Source: Methanobacteriaceae archaeon
GTDB taxonomy: Archaea; Methanobacteriota; Methanobacteria; Methanobacteriales; Methanobacteriaceae
Length of the DNA stretch: 9,266 nt
Assembly: GCA_030681145.1 (NCBI GenBank)
Contig: JAUXXK010000043.1
Coordinates: forward strand, 1 to 9,266
Direction: 5' to 3'
A model generated the notes under the pieces. It had not been told where the DNA came from and did not search any database. It saw nothing but the letters and a program-made list of their open reading frames with translations. Both the position numbers and the translations under genes were made by a program. Positions 1 through 6,055 of the stretch are shown here, one piece after another (position 1 is the first letter of the stretch; every line of letters starts with the position of its first letter).

Positions 1-705
1 TCCTTCATCAATGATTTTTCCTTTTTCCATTAAAATTAATCAATCATCAAGATATTCATGAATTTCGGGTAAATGTGAGACAACCAGCACAGTTACACCA
101 AGTTCCTTGTTAATGTTTTTAATTGCATCCAGTATTTCTTGTTTAGTTTTAGGGCATGACATAGTGGCTGGTTCATCTAAAAGTAAAACTTTTGGCTTTT
201 TAGCGAGTTGTCTGGCCATTATTAAACGCTGTTTTTCTCCACCACTTAATACTGGGGCAAAATGCTGGGCTTTATGTTCTAGGCCCACCAGTTTTAATAA
301 TTCCATGGCCTGATCTCCAAATTCCTGATAGGCATATTCCTGGTCAGTCATTGATTCATCACCATATCGGGCCCCGTAAAGTTTTCTTACCACATTTTGG
401 AATACAGTTTCCGCCCAAAGCCCGAATGACCTCTGTAAATGAATAGCAGTTGCTCTTTTAAGTTTGGTAAAATAGTAGGGATTCGAATCATGGGCAACTT
501 TTATATCATCAAGAAGTATAACCCCACTATCAAAAGATTCTACTCCTCTAAGAATTTTTAAAAGAGTAGTCTTACCTGACCCACTCATTCCAAGAATACC
601 GACAATTTCTCCAGATTTAACTTTGAAATTAATATCATCAAGGGCCTTAATTTCATCCCCATTGTCCATTTTATAAGTTTTAGAAAGATTTTTTACTTCT
701 ATCAT
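1..705 (-). CDS. atwA: Methyl-coenzyme M reductase component A2-type ATP-binding protein, N-terminal ABC domain (partial, in-frame TGA)
   Basis: This is the N-terminal ABC ATPase domain of an AtwA-like protein. AtwA (component A2) takes part in ATP-dependent reductive activation of the nickel enzyme methyl-coenzyme M reductase in the cytoplasm and normally has two ABC domains in about 530 residues. Visible motifs are Walker A GMSGSGKTT (39-47), Q-loop Gln near 91, signature LSGGEKQR (153-160), Walker B VLLLDEP (173-179) and H-loop His211. The D-loop ATMSCPKTKQ is typical of A2 proteins. The ATG start at 703-705 follows a GGTGAT ribosome site (711-716). The frame meets TGA at 40-42 after residue 221, yet continues open to the window edge as LILMEKGKIIDEG, the usual end of an ABC domain. 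The stop is therefore internal to the family sequence. The second domain lies outside the window. Methanogens can carry an A2 homolog besides true AtwA, so the symbol is tentative. Confidence 0.8.
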
Positions 706-1054
706 GTATAATCACCAGATTAATCCTTAAGAATAATATGAATAAAATAATCACGTTTTAATTATAATTACTATAATATTATTTCTATTGTGATATTTAA
801 AATCAACAATAACTAATCTATTTTTTCTGTTTTATACATTTAAAAGTATATGGTTTAAATTGCAGTGAAATTATTCTTTATATATCTTAATATAGATATT
901 ACATTATTATTATAGGATTATAATCGATTTAATTAGTTAAAAATTGTCATTTTTGAGATTAATATAAAAAATAATTCTGATTAAATAATTTTAATAAATA
1001 GAAAGGGAATAAATAAAAAAAAAGATTATACTGAAATGATAGTTAGGTGATTTA
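706..1054. other. AT-rich divergent intergenic region
   Basis: This spacer separates the minus-strand atwA-like gene from plus-strand nadM and should hold both promoters. It is almost entirely A and T. TATA-like stretches for the plus strand lie at about 877-885 (TTTATATAT) and 984-998 (TAAATAATTTTAATA); neither can be assigned as the nadM promoter by eye. No credible open frame, tRNA or structured RNA is seen. Ribosome sites are present at both edges: GGTGAT at 711-716 on the minus strand and AGGTGA at 1045-1050 on the plus strand, 4 bases before the nadM ATG. Bases 887-901 carry a 15-base motif found again before cbiT. Confidence 0.6.
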
Positions 1055-1579
1055 ATGAGGGGATTACTGGTAGGTAGAATGCAACCGGTTCATCAAGGAC
1101 ATCTTCAGGTTGTAAAAAGCATACTTGAACAAGTAGAAGAAGTTATAATATGCATTGGAAGTGCCCAATTAAGCCATACAATAAAAGACCCTTTCACTGG
1201 GGGAGAAAGAGTCATGATGCTCACTAAAGCATTGAGTGAAAATGGTATTCCAGCTTCCAGATATTATATTATACCTATTCCCGACATTGCTTGTAATTCA
1301 ATATGGGTATCCCACGTGAAAATGCTAACCCCTCCTTTTAACAAAATATACACTGGAAATCCCCTTGTACAGCGTTTATTCATGGAAGAGGGTTATCAAG
1401 TTACCATTCCACCATTATTTTACAGGGACACCTATTCTGGTACGGAAGTAAGAAGAAGAATGATTGAAGGAGAAAACTGGGAATCTTTAGTTCCATCATC
1501 AGTTAAAGATGCCATTTATGAAATTGAAGGTGTAGAACGATTGCAACATCTCTTAAAAATAGAAGTAAGTGAAAAATAG
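1055..1579 (+). CDS. nadM: Nicotinamide-nucleotide adenylyltransferase (archaeal NadM type)
   Basis: This cytoplasmic enzyme joins NMN and ATP to give NAD+ and pyrophosphate, the final step of NAD synthesis and salvage. The 174-residue protein has the nucleotidyltransferase N-terminal motif GRMQPVHQGH (7-16) with the paired histidines of the (H/T)xGH class. It also has SAQLSH (36-41), DPFTGGER (45-52), and the C-terminal ATP-binding motif SGTEVRRRM (128-136). Length and sequence match the archaeal family whose Methanothermobacter member (MTH150) has a known structure. ATG at 1055 is supported by AGGTGA 4 bases upstream and by the family start MRGLLVGR. It is the first of five collinear genes; moaE starts 72 bases after its stop. 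Nothing in it looks broken. Confidence 0.95.
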   Translation: MRGLLVGRMQPVHQGHLQVVKSILEQVEEVIICIGSAQLSHTIKDPFTGGERVMMLTKALSENGIPASRYYIIPIPDIACNSIWVSHVKMLTPPFNKIYTGNPLVQRLFMEEGYQVTIPPLFYRDTYSGTEVRRRMIEGENWESLVPSSVKDAIYEIEGVERLQHLLKIEVSEK

Positions 1580-1639
1580 TGATATTTGATTGTTTCTGAA
1601 TTATTTATACTTCAATTAATTATTCCATATATTAATTAT

Positions 1640-1645
1640 AGGGGA
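1640..1645 (+). promoter_or_regulatory. Ribosome binding site setting the moaE start
   Basis: AGGGGA lies 6 bases before ATG 1652. It favours this start over a TTG at 1586 in the same frame, which lacks a ribosome site and would add 22 residues with no counterpart in the MoaE family. Confidence 0.65.
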
Positions 1646-1651
1646 AATAGT

Positions 1652-2089
1652 ATGCTAGTAAAAATCATTAAAAAAGATGAAGAACTGATTAATATAGAGG
1701 ATCTTATTAATCACATTAAAAAAAGTCCGTATATTGATGAATCCGGTGCTATTTTTACATTTGAAGGAATTGTGCGAGGAAAAGAAGCAGAATCTAAAGT
1801 AGAAAAGCTGATATTAAGCACCCCCGATCATGATAAGACTGAAAACGACTTGAAAATAATATTAGAAGAAGTAAAAGAGAAGTATTCCATTAAAGAAATT
1901 GCAGTGGTCCATTATCTTGGTGAGTTTTACACGGGAGATCCTCTTTTTTTAGTTGCTGTGGCCGGAGCCCATCGCCAGGAGACACTTGAAGCACTTAAAG
2001 AAATTATTGAAAGGACTAAATTTGATTTAAAATTCCAGAAGGATGAATTTACCAACCAGGGAACTAATATCATAATGTCCGGAGGATAA
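1652..2089 (+). CDS. moaE: Molybdopterin synthase catalytic subunit MoaE (divergent archaeal form)
   Basis: MoaE is the large subunit of molybdopterin synthase. With thiocarboxylated MoaD it adds two sulfurs to precursor Z (cPMP) to form molybdopterin, later used for MGD in formylmethanofuran and formate dehydrogenases. The 145-residue protein shows GAIFTFEGIVRG (32-43), HYLGEFYTGD (87-96) and AGAHR (104-108). Lys123 and Lys130 are spaced like the catalytic pair Lys119/Lys126 of E. coli MoaE, and the interval from the AHR arginine to the first lysine is the same 15 residues. The segment after the first motif (LILSTPDH, 53-60) departs from the usual L-x-x-E-x-Y pattern, and the usual C-terminal Trp-containing tail is absent. 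No MoaD gene is in the window. The gap to the HD gene is 62 bases, which suggests joint transcription. Confidence 0.88.
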   Translation: MLVKIIKKDEELINIEDLINHIKKSPYIDESGAIFTFEGIVRGKEAESKVEKLILSTPDHDKTENDLKIILEEVKEKYSIKEIAVVHYLGEFYTGDPLFLVAVAGAHRQETLEALKEIIERTKFDLKFQKDEFTNQGTNIIMSGG

Positions 2090-2140
2090 TTTAAAATTAA
2101 AGAGAATTAATGTGACCAATTATCTTAATCGTAAATAAAT

Positions 2141-2146
2141 GGGGGT
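2141..2146 (+). promoter_or_regulatory. Ribosome binding site for a TTG start
   Basis: GGGGGT lies 5 bases before TTG 2152. The protein made from this TTG begins MKYIRDSVHGNL, which is how this HD family normally begins, so TTG is accepted as the start. Confidence 0.6.
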
Positions 2147-2151
2147 ATTAT

Positions 2152-3351
2152 TTGAAATATATCAGAGATAGTGTTCATGGTAATTTACAGCTCAATGATT
2201 TTGAAATTAAATTAGTGGATACTCCCCAAATGCAGCGATTAAGACGAATAAAACAATTAGGTTTCACCAATTTAATATATCCCGGGGCCAATCACTCCCG
2301 TTTTGAACATTCTATCGGTACTTTGTATCTTGCATCACGTTTAGCTGATCATTTGAAACTTGATGAAGAAAAAAAAAATATTCTGAGAACATGTGCACTT
2401 CTCCACGATGCAGGTCATGGTCCCTTTTCACATGTTTCTGAAGCTGTTCTAGATGTAAATCATGAGGCTTTAACAGGAATGGTGATTAAAAAATCAGAAC
2501 TATCAGAGTTAATATCCGAAGAATTTGATATAAAGCAAATAATTGACATAATTAATGGAAAAAGCGTACTGGGACAAGCCATATCTGGAGAACTTGATGT
2601 AGATAGAATGGATTATCTTTTAAGAGATTCTCATTATACTGGAGTTGCATATGGGATAATAGATATTGAGCGACTAATTTATAATATGAAACTGGAAAAT
2701 AGTTTGGTCCTTGATAAAAAAGGTGTTCAGGCAGCAGAATCAACTCTTTTAGCCCGATATTTTATGTATCCCAGTGTTTATCAACACCACACAACCAGAA
2801 TCGTGAATGCCATGTTTCGGAGATGTTTAAGAAAACTGATTAACGATAAAATAATTAGTGCAGAAAATATATATAATTATGATGATGCAGACATAATTTC
2901 CATTTGTAGGGGACAACCCAACTTTGTGGGGAAGATGATGGGTAAATTAGATAACAGAGATCTTTTAAAAAATGTTAGTTCCCTTAAATTAAGTGATCTG
3001 GAAGATCCCCAACAGGCATTTAAAATAAAACGAAAAACCCTGAAAAAAGCAGAAAAAGAGATTGCAGAAGATAAAAATATTCCTGGAGAATATTTAATAA
3101 TCAATATGCCAGAATACCCTTCATTTGATGAAATGAAAACCCAAGTATCAGTAGGAGATGCTATAGTAAATTTAAGTGAGATATCTAGTATTGTTGGGGC
3201 ACTTAGAGATGCCCGATTCAATCACGCAGACCTTTGTTTATATATTCCTGAAGAATACACAGAAAACTTTGGTAATTTTGATTTTTATGATTATCTTGAT
3301 TTACCTGAGAAAAAAAACAGACATAATAAACAGATGCGTTTAGTCGAATAG
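2152..3351 (+). CDS. HD-domain phosphohydrolase (COG1078 / SAMHD1-dGTPase-like)
   Basis: This 399-residue cytoplasmic protein belongs to the HD phosphohydrolase group related to dGTPases and SAMHD1. The metal ligands are visible: His53 in SRFEHSIG, His85-Asp86 in LLHDAGHGPFSH (83-94), and Asp151 in LDVDRMDYLLRDSHYTG (148-164). That last block also has Arg152, Tyr155 and Asp159, at the positions where SAMHD1 has its phosphate- and sugar-contacting residues. The N-terminal stretch DSVHGNLQL and the TPQMQRLRRIKQLG helix are family signatures. The C-terminal third (about 290-399) is lysine-rich and less conserved. The biochemical substrate is not shown by the sequence: dNTP hydrolysis is the nearest family precedent but is an inference. 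The start is TTG. It lies third in the collinear run, 65 bases before ubiX, with no obvious pathway link to its cofactor-gene neighbours. Confidence 0.9.
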   Translation: MKYIRDSVHGNLQLNDFEIKLVDTPQMQRLRRIKQLGFTNLIYPGANHSRFEHSIGTLYLASRLADHLKLDEEKKNILRTCALLHDAGHGPFSHVSEAVLDVNHEALTGMVIKKSELSELISEEFDIKQIIDIINGKSVLGQAISGELDVDRMDYLLRDSHYTGVAYGIIDIERLIYNMKLENSLVLDKKGVQAAESTLLARYFMYPSVYQHHTTRIVNAMFRRCLRKLINDKIISAENIYNYDDADIISICRGQPNFVGKMMGKLDNRDLLKNVSSLKLSDLEDPQQAFKIKRKTLKKAEKEIAEDKNIPGEYLIINMPEYPSFDEMKTQVSVGDAIVNLSEISSIVGALRDARFNHADLCLYIPEEYTENFGNFDFYDYLDLPEKKNRHNKQMRLVE

Positions 3352-3369
3352 ATTATTGCGATACCTTAG

Positions 3370-3391
3370 TATTTTAAGATACTTTAAAATA
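3370..3391 (+). repeat. Perfect 8-bp inverted repeat between the HD gene and ubiX
   Basis: TATTTTAA (3370-3377) and TTAAAATA (3384-3391) are perfect inverted copies around the 6-base loop GATACT. The stem is all A-T and no T-run follows, so it is not a clear terminator. It may be a weak RNA hairpin in the operon spacer, or chance in AT-rich DNA. Confidence 0.35.
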
Positions 3392-3416
3392 TTCATAATA
3401 TTTAAAAGGTGATAAA

Positions 3417-3977
3417 ATGATTATTGTTGCCATTACTGGTGCCAGTGGAGTTGCATACGGTTTAAAAGTATTAGAATCCCTTAAAAAAAGCGGGAAAGAA
3501 ACTGGATTAGTAGTCACTGACCCCGCAAAACTAATTTTAGATTACGAATTAGGAATAAGTATAGAAGATCTTAAAAAAATGTCCACTTACTATTATGAAT
3601 CTGATGATTTAACGGCATCTATAAACAGTGGATCCTGCTTATTTGAAAGTATGGTAATTGTTCCTTGCACCATGAAAACTATTTCTGCCATTGCTCAAGG
3701 TTATGCAAATAATGCAGTTACAAGGGCCGCTGATGTTTCACTAAAAGAAAAAAGAAAATTAGTAATAGTTCCCCGGGAAACACCTCTGCGTTCTGTACAT
3801 TTAGAAAATATGTTAAAAATAAGTCGTGAAGGTGGCATAGTACTTCCAGCAATGCCTGGTTTTTATCATAAACCTCAAAATCTTGAGGACATAACAAATT
3901 TTATCGCAGGTAAAATTTTAGACGTTTTAGATATCCCACATAATCTTTTCAGCCGCTGGAGCGGAGAAGAAATATAA
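3417..3977 (+). CDS. ubiX: Flavin prenyltransferase UbiX
   Basis: UbiX attaches a dimethylallyl group to FMN to form prenylated FMN, the cofactor of UbiD-family decarboxylases. In archaea one such decarboxylase acts in the modified mevalonate pathway (trans-anhydromevalonate 5-phosphate decarboxylation), so a role in making lipid precursors is likely here, by inference. The 186-residue protein has the flavin-binding start ITGASGVAYG (6-15), VPCTMKTISAIAQG (82-95), VPRETPL (118-124) and MPGFYHKP (146-153). Arg103, Lys110, Arg120-Glu121 and Tyr150 lie at the conserved active-site positions of characterised UbiX proteins, allowing for a constant offset from the Pseudomonas enzyme. AGGTGA (3407-3412), 4 bases before ATG, fixes the start. 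No UbiD partner is in the window. cbiT follows after 66 bases. Confidence 0.93.
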   Translation: MIIVAITGASGVAYGLKVLESLKKSGKETGLVVTDPAKLILDYELGISIEDLKKMSTYYYESDDLTASINSGSCLFESMVIVPCTMKTISAIAQGYANNAVTRAADVSLKEKRKLVIVPRETPLRSVHLENMLKISREGGIVLPAMPGFYHKPQNLEDITNFIAGKILDVLDIPHNLFSRWSGEEI

Positions 3978-4002
3978 AAAAAATAGAAATTAAGTATTTG
4001 AA

Positions 4003-4018
4003 TTAATATAGATATTAA
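4003..4018 (+). repeat. Palindromic TTAATAT-AG-ATATTAA motif before cbiT
   Basis: Perfect 7-bp arms flank a 2-base centre, 26 bases before the cbiT ATG. Its first 15 bases are identical to 887-901 upstream of nadM. The inner 10-mer TAATATAGAT occurs twice more, on the minus strand, at 5981-5990 and 6033-6042. All four copies lie between genes. It could be a regulator site or simply AT-rich background. Confidence 0.35.
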
Positions 4019-4043
4019 ATAAAGTTCTAAAAAGGATATTAAT

Positions 4044-4601
4044 ATGTTTAAAGATACTGATTTTATAACAAATTCAAAAGTTCCTGGCCCTACCAAAGAA
4101 GAAATTCGTTGTCTGGTAATAAGTAAATCCCAGTTGAAAAAAGAAGATGAAGTTTTAGAAATTGGTTGTGGAACTGGTGGATTGACTCTAGAATTTGCCA
4201 AAAGATGTAAAAAAGTTTATTCTGTTGATAAAAATCCAGATGCTATTGATTTAACACGCGCAAACCTTATAAAACATAATCTTTTGGAAAAAGTTGAATT
4301 ATTCCATGAAGAAGCATTAAATACCCTTAAAAATATTGATAAAATTAATATGCTTGTGATTGGAGGTAGTGGAGGAAATTTATTAGAAATTCTGGAAATA
4401 GGTAGCCAAAAATTGACATCAGAGGGTAAAATAATTGTCACCGCTATTCTATTGGAGACCAAAACAGAAGCCATAAGTAAACTCAAAGAACTTGGCTTTT
4501 CGGTGGAAATAATTGAAGTTAACATTTCCAAGGGCCGTATACTTGAAAGAGGAACCATGATGTATGCTCAAAACCCTATTTCAATCATATATACTGTTTA
4601 A
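4044..4601 (+). CDS. cbiT: Cobalt-precorrin-6B C15-methyltransferase (decarboxylating) CbiT
   Basis: CbiT uses S-adenosylmethionine to methylate C15 and remove the C12 acetate carboxyl of cobalt-precorrin-6B in the anaerobic corrin route. In a methanogen the product ends up in the corrinoid of the methyl-H4MPT:CoM methyltransferase. The 185-residue protein is a Rossmann methyltransferase: substrate-side motif GPTKEEIR (15-22), SAM motif EIGCGTGGLT (39-48), acidic residue Asp62 after strand 2, and GGSGGN (107-112). It is the stand-alone archaeal form, like Methanothermobacter MTH146 of known structure, rather than part of a CobL/CbiE fusion. ATG is preceded by AAAGGAT about 7 bases upstream. 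It ends the run of tightly spaced plus-strand genes; a hairpin and T-rich stretch follow. Confidence 0.93.
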   Translation: MFKDTDFITNSKVPGPTKEEIRCLVISKSQLKKEDEVLEIGCGTGGLTLEFAKRCKKVYSVDKNPDAIDLTRANLIKHNLLEKVELFHEEALNTLKNIDKINMLVIGGSGGNLLEILEIGSQKLTSEGKIIVTAILLETKTEAISKLKELGFSVEIIEVNISKGRILERGTMMYAQNPISIIYTV

Positions 4602-4617
4602 ATGTATGAAATTTTGA

Positions 4618-4693
4618 TTAGGATTATTAAAGTTTGTTTTAAATAATATCCTAAATATATTTAAGTTATTCCTAATTTATCAAATAATTTTTT
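4618..4693 (+). terminator. Possible terminator after cbiT (hairpin plus T-run)
   Basis: TTAGGATTATT (4618-4628) can pair with AATAATATCCTAA (4642-4654) with a 2-base bulge and a 13-base loop. A run of six T (4688-4693) follows further on. The position just after the cbiT stop suits the end of the nadM-cbiT transcript. Archaeal termination depends mainly on the T-run, and the 33-base gap between stem and run is a weakness. Confidence 0.35.
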
Positions 4694-4698
4694 ATATT
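4688..4698 (+). promoter_or_regulatory. TATA-like element before the membrane protein gene
   Basis: TTTTTTATATT lies about 40 bases before ATG 4736. A start of transcription about 25 bases downstream would leave a short leader containing GGTGA (4725-4729). The match is by eye in very AT-rich DNA and overlaps the T-run described for the preceding terminator. Confidence 0.3.
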
Positions 4699-4735
4699 TC
4701 TCAATCTTAAAAAAATGTTTAAATGGTGAAAATTA

Positions 4736-5505
4736 ATGAAATTACTTAAAAAATTAAGTTGGGAACTTAAAACAGGTATATTATTAGTTATAATCTCTGC
4801 TGTTCTGTATAATACTGTTTATATTATATTTCATGAGGCCAAAACGGTTTTTTTTATATTGGGGTGGACATGGCTTTTATTCCAATGGAAATTTTAATTG
4901 TCGTTCTTGTTATTGAAAGAGCTATAAGTAATAAAGAAAAGGCTTTAATGATGGAAAAATTGAATATGGTAATTGGTGCTTTTTTTAGTGAATTAGGGAC
5001 TGCTTTAATTAGGGAAATATCTAATTTTGACCCAAACATAGAATCTATAAGTGAAACTTTAAAGGTTAGTTCAAATTGGGAAGAAAAGAACTTTGCAGAT
5101 TCCGTGAAAATAATTAAAAATTATAGTTATTCTTTACCTATCACTGCAGATAATGATGATTCTATAAAACTTTTAAGAAATTTAAAATCATTATTAGTTG
5201 ATAAAAGGAATTTTATGCTAAGATTACTTGAAAATCCCATTTTATTAGAGCACGATAGTTTTACCAACATGTTATGGGCTACTTTTCATTTAACCGAAGA
5301 ATTAGAAAATCGTGAATCACTGAGTTCACTCCCTAATTCTGATTACGAACATCTTTCTTTGGATATTGAAAGAGTTTATTCATATTTAATTAATGAATGG
5401 CTGCAATATATGGAACATATGTTGAATAATTACCCTTATTTATTTTCTCTTGCCCTGAGAACCAATCCTTTCGATCCCAAAGCTCAAGTGGAGATTAAAA
5501 ATTAA
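4736..5505 (+). CDS. Conserved two-TM membrane protein of unknown function, interrupted by a -1 frameshift
   Basis: ATG 4736 with GGTGA 6 bases upstream opens a frame MKLLKKLSWELKTGILLVII that runs off-frame to a stop near 4901. Shifting -1 at the T-run 4848-4855 joins it to a long frame ending at 5505, for a protein of about 256 residues. In the joined protein residues 13-32 form one hydrophobic segment and about 37-62 a second, containing the motif YIGVDMAFIPMEILIV across the junction. A soluble, probably cytoplasmic domain follows, with MEKLNMVIGAFFSELGT and, near the C-terminus, YPYLFSLALRTNPFDP. The overall plan resembles conserved hypothetical membrane proteins I recall from methanogens; no function is known to me. 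Starting at GTG 4864 instead would remove the first membrane segment and part of the second, and that GTG lacks a ribosome site. Either a lost T or recoding explains the break. Confidence 0.75.
4849..4855 (+). other. T TTT TTT slippery heptamer at the frame junction
   Basis: In the frame from ATG 4736 the codons are GTT, TTT, TTT and ATA. Slipping back one base after the second TTT gives TAT ATT GGG GTG GAC, which continues the family-like protein. The run fits the X XXY YYZ rule for -1 frameshifting, but it is also a homopolymer of eight T where a single-base loss is easy. Confidence 0.6.
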
Positions 5506-5597
5506 TTTAAAGAGTCATAAGAAAATACCGTTATCCTATTGTCGAATATAAGAAATTAAGAATTAATAAAAAGCTTTAATTTATTATGCAATCACAT

Positions 5598-5608
5598 TAA
5601 TATATATA
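5598..5608 (+). promoter_or_regulatory. Probable TATA box for the small repeat protein gene
   Basis: TTAATATATAT lies about 45-50 bases before ATG 5652, placing a likely transcription start near 5630 and a leader of about 20 bases that contains GGATGAT (5641-5647). A 6-bp inverted repeat, TATAGT (5605-5610) and ACTATA (5622-5627), overlaps the element and the predicted start region and could be an operator. Confidence 0.4.
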
Positions 5609-5651
5609 GTGGAAAAAATATACTATAAAAAAACTTAGTTGGATGATATTG

Positions 5652-5870
5652 ATGAATATATTAAGTCTAGAACAATATCGAGAAATGGTTGATGAAGTAA
5701 TAGAGTTTAAAAATCAAAACGGTATAATGCCCGATTACGCTGTTATTGATGGTTGTAGAATTGAAAAACAAAGTTATATCAACATGATTGAAAGGGTTAA
5801 TAAATTTATACTTGAAATGGGAAGAAATCCACGGTCAGTAGAAATTGAAGATATTGATTATTGCATATAA
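5652..5870 (+). CDS. Small protein with two pseudomurein-binding-type repeats
   Basis: This 72-residue protein (counted from ATG 5652) consists almost entirely of two similar units. The first is YREMVDEVIEFKNQNGIMPDY (residues 8-28), followed by AVIDGCRI; the second is YINMIERVNKFILEMGRNPRSVEI. The pattern aromatic-x-x-M-h-x-x-V-x-x-F-h-x-x-x-G-x-x-P matches the pseudomurein-binding repeat seen in cell-wall and surface proteins of Methanobacteriales. There is no signal peptide or membrane segment, so export is not evident, and a cytoplasmic or regulatory role cannot be excluded. ATG 5652 is preferred because GGATGAT lies just upstream; an in-frame ATG at 5643 would add only MIL and has no ribosome site of its own. 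It has its own likely promoter and faces mobA convergently. Assignment to the repeat family is from pattern only. Confidence 0.7.
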   Translation: MNILSLEQYREMVDEVIEFKNQNGIMPDYAVIDGCRIEKQSYINMIERVNKFILEMGRNPRSVEIEDIDYCI

Positions 5871-5955
5871 GTAACATTACAAATATTTATTCGTAATAAT
5901 GCTTATTTTAATAATTCTGTTAATAGATTAGATATTCTCTTGGAACGGGTAAAGA

Positions 5956-5962
5956 TTTTTTT
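5956..5962 (+). terminator. Oligo-T terminator candidate after the small repeat protein gene
   Basis: Seven consecutive T lie 86 bases beyond the stop, preceded by the locally GC-richer stretch GGAACGGG (5942-5949). Oligo-T stretches of this kind serve as intrinsic terminators in archaea. There is no clear hairpin. Confidence 0.3.
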
Positions 5963-5980
5963 ATATGAATAAATAACTTT

Positions 5981-6046
5981 ATCTATATTATTTAAATTAA
6001 AATACATATTGACTTTTTTAAAATTATATTCCATCTATATTATTTA
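5981..6046. repeat. 14-bp direct repeat in the convergent spacer
   Basis: ATCTATATTATTTA occurs at 5981-5994 and again at 6033-6046, 52 bases apart, between the convergent small repeat protein gene and mobA. Read on the minus strand, both copies contain TAATATAGAT, the core of the motif before nadM and cbiT. Confidence 0.45.
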
Positions 6047-6055
6047 TTTTAATCA

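Noticed and set aside
40..42. TGA in the atwA-like gene as a selenocysteine codon
   Set aside because: Selenocysteine is known in Methanococcales and Methanopyrus but not, to my knowledge, in Methanobacteriales, and this ABC position is not a redox cysteine site. The downstream end of the gene, where an archaeal SECIS would lie, is outside the window.
107..313. Plus-strand open frame opposite the atwA-like gene
   Set aside because: It lies antisense to the Walker B and signature region of the ABC domain and shows no features of its own.
706..1054. tRNA, riboswitch or small RNA in the divergent spacer
   Set aside because: The stretch is almost pure A and T with no stable stems, no T-loop-like sequence and no conserved aptamer core that I can recognise.
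1586..1651. Longer moaE from a TTG start at 1586
   Set aside because: There is no ribosome site before it, the added 22 residues are unlike the family, and ATG 1652 has AGGGGA at good spacing.
2552..3221. Minus-strand open frames opposite the HD phosphohydrolase gene
   Set aside because: They are antisense to a conserved coding frame with intact motifs and have no ribosome sites or recognisable domains.
3875..4558. Minus-strand open frames across ubiX and cbiT
   Set aside because: They overlap two well-supported genes, and the translations look like reverse-frame artefacts.
4864..5505. Membrane protein gene read simply as a GTG-started gene from 4864
   Set aside because: It lacks a ribosome site and begins inside a membrane segment. 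The upstream ATG 4736 has a ribosome site and supplies the matching N-terminus in the other frame.
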